Shown: in pieces, positions 1-7,338 of the stretch
How positions within the stretch are numbered: position 1 is the stretch's first letter
Layout: the number at the start of each line of letters is the position of its first letter
Assembly (NCBI GenBank): GCA_947627085.1
Contig: CANQUO010000044.1
Coordinates: forward strand, 1-13,168
Reading direction: 5' to 3'
Length of the DNA stretch: 13,168 nucleotides
Origin: an uncultured Oscillospiraceae bacterium
GTDB taxonomy: Bacteria; Bacillota; Clostridia; Oscillospirales; Oscillospiraceae
Notes under the pieces: generated by a model
Seen by the model: only the letters and a program-made list of their open reading frames with translations
Told to the model about the DNA's origin: nothing
The model's database searches: none
Position numbers and translations under genes: made by a program

Positions 1-1775
1 GACCTTCCCCGTCTCCGCGTCCCGGAGGGCGTAGCCGTAGGGGGCGTTCTTCCCCTCCTCGTAGACGTTGAATATCTCCTTCCCTGGCCTGTCGGGGTCG
101 ATGTCCGCCACGTGCATGGCGTCCCCGTGGCCAAGCTTGGCGTCCCTGCCGTCCGGGAGCTTATCCCGGGCCGAATATAAAAGCGTCCCGTCGTGGTCCA
201 CCACCGCCGCCCCGTAGATGAGCTCCATGCACCCGTCCCCGTCGATATCCGAGGTGGACACGCTGTGGTTCCCCTGCCCCGCCAGGCCCCCCATGGTGGG
301 GTGGCTCCCGGTCCGCTGGGTGGTTGTGTAGTCAAAGGGGTTGGCCATGGGCATAAAGCCCGAGTCGGCCTGCCAGACCTTGTGGAATTTGTTCTCAAAA
401 AAGTCGTAGGCCGCCACGAAGGCCCTGGTGTAATATCCCCGGCACATGAGAAGATAGGGCCTCTCGCCGGCTCATAGTGTATGGTGTCCAGCTCCTGGCC
501 CAAGCCGTCGAACATGGTGAGGTACTCAGGCCCCTCGTATATGAAGCCCTCGAACTCCGAGAGCCTGTTTTTCGGGTCCCTGGCGGGCGCCCACTCGTCG
601 ATGAAATATCCGGCCAGCGCCTCCGCCTCGCTTCTCGTCAGCGGATAGGGGTAGCGCCGGGGTATGCCAAGGCACTCCTCGATGGTCCCGGGCCAGTGTC
701 CGGCCAGGACCTCAGGGTGGTTGGGCCAGTTTTCGAATACGTCGGCTATGTGCTTTCTAAAGTCCGAGGCCGAGCAGACATAGTTGTCCTGATTTGACCA
801 GCCGGCCTCTATGTCCTCCGGGGGCATGGTTATGTACTCCTCGGAAAGGACGCTCCCGTCCGGGGCAAAGCGCGTCATCATGGTCCCCGGCGCGGTCTTG
901 ACGGCCATCTCGGCCCTGCCGTCGCCGTTGAAGTCGTAGACCATGAACTGTGTGTAGTGGTTCCCGGCCCGGATGTTGGGCCCCATGTCCAGCCGCCAGA
1001 GTATGGTGCCGTCAAGCCGGTAGCAGTCAAGTATGCAGTGGCCCGTATAGCCCCGCTGGCTCACGTCCCGGGCGTTGTTGGGGCTCCACTTGAGTATGAA
1101 CTCATACTCCCCGTCCCCGTCCACATCGCCCACGCTCACGTCGGAGCCGTGGTATGTAAATTCGTCCCCCGCCGGCGTGACGCCGCCCTCGGGCTTTTTG
1201 ATGGGTATGTCGATGTAATTTTGGGCCCAGGGCTTAACGGCGGCGCAGGGCTTTTGCTCGACCCCGGCGTATATGGCCGCCACGCTGTACATATCCTCCG
1301 CCGTGCCTTTATCGTCCCGGTAGCTCGTCCTGTCCGTTATAACGGCGACCCTCTCGCCGTTTTTGTATACGGCAAAGTCCGCCCCGGCAAGGCCGGTCTT
1401 TGTAAAGCCGTTGACCTCGCCCCGTAATAGCCGCCAGCTCAGGAACACCCCTCCCCCGGCGGCCACCGCCACAAGTCCTCTCCCCAGCTTTTCAAGCTGG
1501 GGCCTCGCGGCCTTGCCGACAGCTGTGCGGACTATGTCGCTCCTGTCCAGCTCCGCGCCCCCAAGGTCCATGGCCCGGAGCCGGAGATAATAGGGTATGT
1601 GGGTGGACCTTCTAAACACCGTGGAGGTCTCCCGCACCGGGGCCAACGGCTTCAATATATGCGCCGGGGTGTCCCGGTCGCTCCAGGAAAGCTCATAATA
1701 GTCCGCCCCGTCCACCGCGTCCCAGGAGACGGTCACCCCGTCGGCCGTAAGGTTAGAAAGCTTAAGCTCTATCAT
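1..1775 (-). pseudogene. Rhamnogalacturonan lyase, PL11 family (YesW/YesX-like); frame broken near base 463 and 3' end outside the window
   Basis: Family 11 polysaccharide lyases cleave the rhamnogalacturonan I backbone by beta-elimination and form a calcium-rich beta-propeller. The ATG at 1775 follows a GAGG seven bases upstream and starts nine bases after the stop of the GH106-like gene, so the two are probably one transcript. Residues 1-85 resemble a fibronectin-III-like domain. From about residue 97 the PL11 pattern is clear: LGRG, SWRLL (113-117), a calcium-site DVDGDGEYE (217-225), RGYTG (241-245), and the block LWRLDMGPNIRAGNHYTQF followed by DFNGDGRAE (to 289). After TIHYEPAR (431-438) the family match jumps to another frame starting at base 462, reading RPYLLMCRGYYTR and later GHGDAMH. 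The usual WGD-GNR-RFLA-AYLDG stretch is absent. This implies a deletion of about 25 codons plus a frame change, or an assembly collapse. There is no signal peptide, so the intact protein would be cytoplasmic. The last roughly 150 residues lie beyond the left edge. The family call is secure; whether the cell makes an active enzyme is not. Confidence 0.82.
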
Positions 1776-1784
1776 AAAATATCC

Positions 1785-3821
1785 TCACTTTAAAAGTCCG
1801 TATTCCACCGGCTTGCCGTAGAGATTGGCCCTGCTCCCGGTGACCGTCAGCACAAGCTCGTTGCGCTCCTTTTCGGCCAAACCCGTAAGGTCGAAACGGT
1901 GGGGCCCCCAGAAGGACGCCCCGGCGTCCACTCCGTTCACCGTGAGCTCCGCCATCTCCTCCGCCCGGACCTCCAAAACGCCCCGGGTCCTGCCAACGGT
2001 AGCCTTGTATATTTTCTTCGCCTCTTTACTGACCGTCTCAACGAGCTCAAATTCCGGCGTCGGGACCGTCTCCCTCTCCTCCCGCGCGGGCAGGGACTCA
2101 AACTCCGTTTCCGTGCAGGCGAATATGAGAAGGCTCCCGCGCCTCGGAAGTCTCAAGACCCCGTCGAAACTGTACTCCTCATTCGTCCAAGGGTCGTACT
2201 GTCCGTAATATCCCGTGGGCAATATGACCTCGGTCTCGATATCCGCCTCCCCGGCGTTCACGAGAAAGCGGCACTCCCGGCCCAGCCGGTCAAAATGGGC
2301 GCACCGAAGCTCCGGCTCCGGGCTTTTGCAGACTATATCCGGCTCCACGGCCATCACGTCCCGTGACACGCCCGTGAACATGTCCTCCGGGCCGATGAGG
2401 GCGTCAAAGGCCATGTCCTTGCAGTATAGCCTCCCGTTCTCCTCCCGGCACTGTCCCCAGAAGCTCTCGGGTATGTACTGAAAGCCGATCTGATTTTCAA
2501 ACAGAGGCGCCACCTTCTCGGGCATGAGGGCCCTGTTCTCGCAAAGCACCGCCACCTTCGCGTGGAGCTTGGCGTCGGTCATAAGGTACGATACGCGCTT
2601 AATATACTCCGTCCACAGCCGGTACCTTGGCCACCAGATGCTGTGTGGGCCCACGTCCGGGGGCCGCTCGTCCTTCCTCGCGCCCACGATGCTGTAATAA
2701 TAGGCGTGGAGAATGTACATATTCACGCCCCGGACGGCAAGGTAGTCGATAAACCACTTTATATCCCCCGCCGTCATGCTCCAGGGATTCTCCTCCCCGC
2801 CGCAGACGCCCAGGCACTCGTTGGAATTTCTCCGCCTGCCCAGGACCCTCGCCGCGTCGGCGGAGCACTTGCCCTGGGCCGAGTCCGGACCCACAAGGTC
2901 CCCCATCTCCGGGGCCACCTGGCGGTAGACAAGGTCCTGCCCCGGAATGTGGAAGTGGCGCTCACGCTCGATGTCGTCGCTCCTGTCCGGGTGGCCCATG
3001 AGGGCTATGCCGTGCTTTTCGCACCAGTCCGACAGCGCGGCGTAATATACGTCGTTTTCACGCTTTATGATGAGCTCCCAATATAGCCTTGTGGCCTCGT
3101 TTTCCCTATTTTCAAAAAGCGCCGTCAGGTCCTCTATCCTCCCCCCGGCATTTTTAAAAATGTCAGCAAAGCCCCGGGTCCAGGGCATGAAGCCCTTTTT
3201 CTCCGTACACCGGCCCAGCATGTTGGGCTCGTCGGTGAAAAAGCCCATGACCGTGTTGCCGAAATATTCCTGAAACTCCCGGTAATACGCCTCGTGGGTG
3301 AGGGAAATAAAGCGGTCCACCGCCTCGGGGTTTAAAATATCCGCGCTCTTAGGGGCGTTCGCCTCGTGGTCGTCCTCGCCGTAGTGCACGCCCCTGATGG
3401 TACCTCCGGTGTGCCTTACAGCAAGAATGCCGGCATCAGTACGCGCCAGCACCTCGTCTCCCGGCTCCGGGGCGGGTACCAGCAAAAGCCCCTGGCTTTC
3501 AAGCTCAGGGCGCCCCTTCACCACCTGTCCGCAGGCCGAGCCCGAGGGGTACATCCCCTCGTCATAAAATACCACCCGCATGTCAAGCTCCCGGCAAGTC
3601 TCCACCGCCGTGCGGATGTAACTGAAAAACTCCTTTGAAAGATACCCGATCCTCTTGGGAAGCCCCATCCTTGGGTGGAGCACCACCGCGTCGATGCCGT
3701 GGTCCTTGAAGTCCCGGAGCTGTCTTTTTATCTCCTTATGGCGAAGGTCGCCGTTCAGGAAAAGAAAGGGCACCGGCGAAAACTCCCCGCCGGGGTCCCT
3801 CATTATCTCGGAAATAACCAT
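1785..3821 (-). CDS. GH106-like glycoside hydrolase, putative alpha-L-rhamnosidase, cytoplasmic
   Basis: A protein of 678 residues, probably a hydrolase removing alpha-L-rhamnose from imported oligosaccharides. I chose the ATG at 3821 because AGGTGA lies five bases upstream. An in-frame TTG at 3839 would add six residues but has no ribosome site. The N-terminal half looks like a TIM barrel: the stretch YDEGMYPSGSACG (86-98), GFFTDEPNMLG followed by PWT (193-214), SNECLGVCGGE (333-343), and a tryptophan-rich segment at 391-414 with WW and LWTEYIKR. These recall the FTD-E and PWT patterns of GH106 and related rhamnosidase-like proteins; the acidic residues in FTDEP and NECLG are candidate catalytic groups. 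The last 70 residues (LTVNGVDAG, HRFDLTG) resemble a galactose-binding-like beta-sandwich. It is shorter than typical GH106 enzymes, which are often about 1000 residues, and has no signal peptide. The next gene starts nine bases after its stop. That it is a glycoside hydrolase is fairly safe; the GH106 assignment and substrate are tentative. Confidence 0.68.
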   Translation of the reverse strand: MVISEIMRDPGGEFSPVPFLFLNGDLRHKEIKRQLRDFKDHGIDAVVLHPRMGLPKRIGYLSKEFFSYIRTAVETCRELDMRVVFYDEGMYPSGSACGQVVKGRPELESQGLLLVPAPEPGDEVLARTDAGILAVRHTGGTIRGVHYGEDDHEANAPKSADILNPEAVDRFISLTHEAYYREFQEYFGNTVMGFFTDEPNMLGRCTEKKGFMPWTRGFADIFKNAGGRIEDLTALFENRENEATRLYWELIIKRENDVYYAALSDWCEKHGIALMGHPDRSDDIERERHFHIPGQDLVYRQVAPEMGDLVGPDSAQGKCSADAARVLGRRRNSNECLGVCGGEENPWSMTAGDIKWFIDYLAVRGVNMYILHAYYYSIVGARKDERPPDVGPHSIWWPRYRLWTEYIKRVSYLMTDAKLHAKVAVLCENRALMPEKVAPLFENQIGFQYIPESFWGQCREENGRLYCKDMAFDALIGPEDMFTGVSRDVMAVEPDIVCKSPEPELRCAHFDRLGRECRFLVNAGEADIETEVILPTGYYGQYDPWTNEEYSFDGVLRLPRRGSLLIFACTETEFESLPAREERETVPTPEFELVETVSKEAKKIYKATVGRTRGVLEVRAEEMAELTVNGVDAGASFWGPHRFDLTGLAEKERNELVLTVTGSRANLYGKPVEYGLLK

Positions 3822-3883
3822 ATAAATCACCTGTTTCAACTTGATTTCGAAATTTTTTAAAAAAATCCCCTCAACGGCTCTCC

Positions 3884-3912
3884 ATTATATACTTATTTTT
3901 TCTTCTTTTCAA
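3884..3912 (-). promoter_or_regulatory. SigA-like promoter for the GH106-like/PL11 gene pair
   Basis: On the minus strand TTGAAA (3912-3907), a 17-base spacer and a perfect TATAAT (3889-3884) lie across the last codons and stop of the membrane-protein gene. Transcription would begin near 3877, leaving a leader of about 55 bases before the ATG at 3821. The match is close to ideal, so the two enzyme genes can probably be expressed apart from the genes upstream. Confidence 0.65.
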
Positions 3913-4543
3913 CATGGGGTTCCAGGGGAGCGGCATAATATTTTCTGTTTTTGAGCCTCGCCTTTTGCTTTGCCTTGCCCGTGCGCTCGTCGTCCATGCG
4001 CTTATAACGTATGGCCGTGCGCAAAAAGGTGATGATGTAAAATAGGCACATGACGAACCACAGCGCCAGCACCAAAAGGCTGAATATGCCCAAAAACAGG
4101 AACATCTCCGCCACCGAGCAGGCCACAAGGGCGATGTAGGTTATCTGCACCATCCTCCGCCAGCGCTCGATGATGGGGAGGTTCAAATGCCGCTTTTCAA
4201 TTCTTTCCAGGTCCGCCACGCCCATGCTCAGCATTTTCATGGTCCCCAGCACACCGGCCGTCTGAAGCAGGATGCAGACAAGGGCGGCTATACCCGTGGG
4301 GGCAACGAGCTGAAGGGCCAGGGAGAATATCCCCATCACCGCGCACAGCCACACAAGGCGCGAGAAGGAGTAGGACTTGTCCCGAAGCTTCCACGCGTTC
4401 CACGCGATGAGCGCGTAGCCCACTATGTCCGGCAGTACGTCCACAACCATCTCATTTGATGAAAGCCCCAGAAGGTTCATGTCCGTCAGCGTTATGTTGA
4501 AATAGAAAAACACGAAGAATAGTCCCGCGGGTATAAAAAACAT
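3893..4543 (-). CDS. Six-helix membrane protein of unknown function
   Basis: A 216-residue integral membrane protein. The ATG at 4543 has AGGAG six bases upstream; a longer open frame upstream exists but begins with charged, unlikely sequence and lacks a ribosome site. Hydrophobic segments lie at about 3-20, 36-51, 62-81, 84-104, 132-150 and 152-175. A conserved-looking LLPDIVGY-like motif is present as VLPDIVGYALI (36-46). The C-terminal tail (181-216) is very basic, with many lysines and arginines, and should be cytoplasmic. From memory, similar short proteins with a LPDxxGYxLI motif occur in many Clostridia without an assigned function; I cannot name the family. It sits between the sugar-binding protein and the enzymes on the same strand, but has a possible promoter of its own and lies after a terminator-like hairpin, so it may not belong functionally to the sugar system. 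Confidence 0.8.
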   Translation of the reverse strand: MFFIPAGLFFVFFYFNITLTDMNLLGLSSNEMVVDVLPDIVGYALIAWNAWKLRDKSYSFSRLVWLCAVMGIFSLALQLVAPTGIAALVCILLQTAGVLGTMKMLSMGVADLERIEKRHLNLPIIERWRRMVQITYIALVACSVAEMFLFLGIFSLLVLALWFVMCLFYIITFLRTAIRYKRMDDERTGKAKQKARLKNRKYYAAPLEPHVEKKKK

Positions 4544-4560
4544 GTCGTTCTCCTTTACTG

Positions 4561-4629
4561 CGCAAAAAACGTTCGTTCGCGAGCTTGTTTGCGGAGCCGT
4601 GAGAGCCCAAAAGCCTTTTGCCCTCTCAC
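4561..4629 (-). promoter_or_regulatory. Structured leader: two hairpins before the membrane-protein gene
   Basis: Two inverted repeats stand side by side in the stretch before the ribosome site of the membrane-protein gene. The first, 4599-4629, pairs GTGAGAG with CTCTCAC (7 bp) and has an inner CAAA/TTTG pairing. The second, 4561-4593, pairs CGCAAA with TTTGCG and ends about eight bases before AGGAG. Neither is followed by a run of T, so they do not look like terminators. A role in RNA stability or regulation is only a suggestion. Confidence 0.3.
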
Positions 4630-4644
4630 CGCGCCGTAAATTAC

Positions 4645-4672
4645 AGTCTACCACAATTGCGTAAAATTTCAA
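4645..4672 (-). promoter_or_regulatory. Possible SigA promoter for the membrane-protein gene
   Basis: On the minus strand TTGAAA (4672-4667) and TAGACT (4650-4645) are separated by 16 bases. The -35 matches consensus in five of six positions and the -10 in four of six. It lies just after the terminator-like hairpin at 4705-4728 and would give a leader of about 95 bases containing two hairpins. Moderate to weak evidence. Confidence 0.35.
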
Positions 4673-4704
4673 CCCGTAATCACAATTCCTTTGACACGCA
4701 AAGC

Positions 4705-4728
4705 GCGCCGCGCCTTTCGGCGCGGCGC
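4705..4728 (-). terminator. Terminator-like hairpin after the sugar-binding protein gene
   Basis: A perfect 10-bp GC-only stem (GCGCCGCGCC with its complement) closes a four-base loop that reads GAAA on the minus strand, a stable GNRA tetraloop. It begins 32 bases after the stop of the binding-protein gene. The tail that follows is only GCTTTG, so termination may be partial, or the hairpin may mainly protect the 3' end of the mRNA. It marks the likely end of the transporter transcript. Confidence 0.55.
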
Positions 4729-4760
4729 ACACTTATGATGCTATGTAGTTTATGCCAAGA

Positions 4761-6317
4761 TCAGCCCTGGTTGGCCTGATAAGCGGCATTGACCTCTTCC
4801 TTGATCTGGGCGCCGCCGAGGGACTCCCACTCAGCGACAGCGGCTTGGAACTCGTCCCATGTGCCCTGGTTGGCGCAGTACCTGATCATGGCGTTGGTGA
4901 CCTTGGAGTAGATGTTACTGGCCTCCTTGACGTAGGTCTCGGACTGTACCTGATAGGCAAGAGCCGGGTTGATAAGGGCATAATCACGGGCCTCGACCTC
5001 GGCCTCAAGGCACTTCTCGCCGGCCACGTCGGGCTTGGCCTGGATGGCGTCGTCAATGGTGAAGGGCAGGTAAGCGATGACCTGGTTCAGGCCCTGGCTG
5101 GGCAGGTTCTGGGCCTCGACGCCCTCTTCCTGCACAGCGTAGCCGTCCTTCATGTGATAGCTGACGCCCTCGATACCAAGTTCTGCAAGAGCGCGCATCT
5201 TGCTGTCGTTCATCTTGTCGAGGAACTTAAGGCAATTCTTCACGTCCTCCTCGGTCTTGGCGCCGGCCTTGGTGATAAGGTAGCCGCCCTTGTAAACGGC
5301 CAGGCAGGCGGTGTAACCGTTGATGTTGCTGACCATCTCAGTCCAGGCGTTGTCGGGGTGTTCAGGATCGGGGGACGGGGTATCAACAACGGACTTGACG
5401 TCGTTGGCGGTGTTGGTGAAGTACCTCCAGGCGCGGCGTCCGCCGCCGTCCAGGGTATCGACGAAAGCGCCGACGCTGCCCTTCTGGAACTGCTCGCCCC
5501 AGCCGTCGGCGGTGACGGAGGCCCAGTCTGGACGTACAAGGCCGTCCTCGGTGAGCTTGCGGATCCAGTCGCAGGCCTGCTTGTACTCATCGGTCTCCCA
5601 CGCGGGGACAAGGGTGCCGTCCTTCTCCACCCAGTCGGGGGTGATACCGAACCAGGAGAAGATGATATTGAGGTAATCGGAGTAGCCGGACTGCATCTCA
5701 AGGCCGTAGGTGTCCTGCTTGCCGTTGCCGTCGGGATCGTTGTAGGTGAAGGCGTAGAGCATGTTGTAGACGTCGTCAATGGTCTTGGGCTTCTCGATGC
5801 CCAGCTTGGCGGCCCAGTCGCCGCGGTAGCTCAGACCATAACGGCCGGTCTCACGCATGGTGGGGATGGCGATCCACTTGCCCTGGACGGTGAGGATGTC
5901 CTTCACGTTATCGGGGCACTGGGCAAGGTTGGGATAGTCGGTGGGGTTGATGAACTGGCTCAGGTCCCAGAACGCGTCGTTCTGAGCGGCCTGAATGATG
6001 GTGGTGGAGATGTCGCCGGAGAAGGTGAGGATCATGGGCATGTTGTCCTTGTCCATGAGGGTCATGTTCAGCTTGTCGCCGTAGCCCTCAGAGGAGACGA
6101 ACTGCCACACGGGGGAAACGCCGGTGTACTCCTCAACGGCCTTCTGGACAGCGCCGTCCTTGTCCTTGGTCTCGGACATCTCGCCGCCGTAGAGGCTGAT
6201 GGTCATGACCGAAATCTGGCCATCCTTGAGTTCGTTCTTACTGCCGCCGCAGGAAGCCAGGACGCTTACCAGCATAACGGTGGCAAGAACAAGAGCAAGT
6301 ACTTTTTTCATTTTCAT
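4761..6317 (-). CDS. Sugar-binding lipoprotein of an ABC importer (LplA/YtcQ/AlgQ-like)
   Basis: The extracellular solute-binding component of a carbohydrate ABC importer, 518 residues. The ATG at 6317 has a full AGGAGG seven bases upstream; upstream in-frame starts lack this. The N-terminus is a lipoprotein signal (MKMKK, hydrophobic core, LASC with the lipidated Cys23). The mature part contains DPDGNGKQDTYG at 194-205, a calcium-loop-like signature seen in the LplA/YtcQ/AlgQ group, which binds oligosaccharides such as rhamnogalacturonan or alginate fragments. Length is normal for the group. It is the third gene of the importer, after two permease genes, and is separated from them by a gap with two hairpins. 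All its isoleucine codons are ATC or ATT and none is ATA, unlike the enzyme genes nearby, which suggests selection for high expression. The sugar ligand is inferred from neighbours, not from the protein itself. Confidence 0.9.
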   Translation of the reverse strand: MKMKKVLALVLATVMLVSVLASCGGSKNELKDGQISVMTISLYGGEMSETKDKDGAVQKAVEEYTGVSPVWQFVSSEGYGDKLNMTLMDKDNMPMILTFSGDISTTIIQAAQNDAFWDLSQFINPTDYPNLAQCPDNVKDILTVQGKWIAIPTMRETGRYGLSYRGDWAAKLGIEKPKTIDDVYNMLYAFTYNDPDGNGKQDTYGLEMQSGYSDYLNIIFSWFGITPDWVEKDGTLVPAWETDEYKQACDWIRKLTEDGLVRPDWASVTADGWGEQFQKGSVGAFVDTLDGGGRRAWRYFTNTANDVKSVVDTPSPDPEHPDNAWTEMVSNINGYTACLAVYKGGYLITKAGAKTEEDVKNCLKFLDKMNDSKMRALAELGIEGVSYHMKDGYAVQEEGVEAQNLPSQGLNQVIAYLPFTIDDAIQAKPDVAGEKCLEAEVEARDYALINPALAYQVQSETYVKEASNIYSKVTNAMIRYCANQGTWDEFQAAVAEWESLGGAQIKEEVNAAYQANQG

Positions 6318-6342
6318 AAAGTATCCTCCTGTTTTGTTTTTC

Positions 6343-6399
6343 GACAGCCCTTCGACTGTCATGTTTACTTATTACAAACGGCTCACGCCGCGTGTAAAC
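6343..6399 (-). promoter_or_regulatory. Two hairpins between the permease and binding-protein genes
   Basis: The 82-base gap holds two inverted repeats. At 6363-6399 GTTTAC pairs with GTAAAC around an inner CACG/CGTG. At 6343-6360 GACAGTC pairs with GGCTGTC (one G-T pair) around a GAAG loop, ending 12 bases before AGGAGG. No T run follows either. Such structures between permease and binding-protein genes often mark mRNA processing or stabilisation that favours the binding protein; here this is inference. Confidence 0.35.
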
Positions 6400-7323
6400 T
6401 TAGCCCTTTACGGAGCCGACCATGACGCCGGCGGTGAAGAACTTCTGGATGAAGGGATAGACCACCAGGATAGGCACGGTGGCCACAACGGTGGTGGCGT
6501 TGCGGACGGCCTTCGTGGGAGGCGCGCCCCAGGTGCCCCAGTCGATGGTGCCGTTGTCGTTTATTGCGCTTGTGAGCATGATGATACGCCTTAAGCATAT
6601 CTGAACGACCTCCTTGGACTGGTCGTCGATATACATCATCGCTCCGAAGTAGGCGTTCCAGTGGCCCACGGCGTAGAAGAGGGACACGGAGGCCAGCACC
6701 GGCGCGGACAGGGGGAGCATGACCCGCAGGAATATGTAGAGGTCATTGGCGCCGTCGATAACGGCGGCCTCCTCCAGGTCGTCCGGGATGCCCTGGAAGT
6801 AGTTTTTGATGATGATCATGTTGAAGGCGCTCATGGCTCCGGGAAGCCACAGGGCCCAGTAGGTGTTGCCCAAATGCAGAAGGTTGGTGATAAGCAGGTA
6901 GCTGGGGACCATGCCGCCGCCGAAGAGCATGATTATGATGACCATGTTCATGAAGAAGTTGCGGCCCCGCAGGTACTTGCGGCTCAGGGGGTAGGCCATG
7001 GTGCAGGAGACGAACATGTTTATGGCCGTACCGATCACCGTGACTATGACGGAGTTTTTAAGTCCGTTGAACACCGAGCCTTCGTGGAAAATGTAGGTGT
7101 AGGCGTTGACGGTGGGCTGCTTGGGGATGATGAAGAACGCGCGCTCCAAAATCTCGCGCTCGCTGGCGAAGGAGGAGCCGAACACGTAAAGGAAGGGCAG
7201 GACGCATATGAGCGCCGAGATGCCTGTTATGATGTAGAGGATGATCTGGATGACCATATCCCCGGGTGAGCGGTGGTTAAAGCCTGTTGTGCCCTTTTCT
7301 ATCTTTCCAGCCTTAGTTGCCAT
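6400..7323 (-). CDS. Carbohydrate ABC importer permease, LplC/YtcP-like
   Basis: The second membrane subunit of the importer, 307 residues. The ATG at 7323 follows GGAGG and a closer GGAG, and lies 15 bases after the stop of the first permease gene. About six membrane helices are visible, beginning near residue 25. The cytoplasmic EAA loop that contacts the ATPase is intact: EEAAVIDGA at 184-192 followed by the FLRVMLPLSAP segment. The C-terminus, with TTVVATVPILVVYPF and FFTAGVMVGSVKG, is typical of the LplC/YtcP branch of the MalG-like permeases. It should pair with the LplB-like protein encoded just upstream and with a shared ATPase not encoded in this window. Confidence 0.93.
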   Translation of the reverse strand: MATKAGKIEKGTTGFNHRSPGDMVIQIILYIITGISALICVLPFLYVFGSSFASEREILERAFFIIPKQPTVNAYTYIFHEGSVFNGLKNSVIVTVIGTAINMFVSCTMAYPLSRKYLRGRNFFMNMVIIIMLFGGGMVPSYLLITNLLHLGNTYWALWLPGAMSAFNMIIIKNYFQGIPDDLEEAAVIDGANDLYIFLRVMLPLSAPVLASVSLFYAVGHWNAYFGAMMYIDDQSKEVVQICLRRIIMLTSAINDNGTIDWGTWGAPPTKAVRNATTVVATVPILVVYPFIQKFFTAGVMVGSVKG

Positions 7324-7338
7324 ATTCTCCGCCTCCCA

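Noticed and set aside
91..462. Genes on the plus strand at the left edge
   Set aside because: The minus strand here reads as the C-terminal half of the PL11 lyase, with RGYYTR, GNHSVSTSDIDGDG and GHGDAMH; plus-strand frames are shadows.
3822..3892. AT-rich stretch (A and T runs near 3850-3866) as a terminator of the membrane-protein gene
   Set aside because: The T run is not preceded by a GC-rich stem; the weak A/T self-pairing is not convincing.
4752..6425. A 557-codon open frame on the plus strand
   Set aside because: It is the antisense of the binding-protein gene, rich in Gly/Val/Leu/Asp from GC-biased third positions, with no ribosome site or family pattern.
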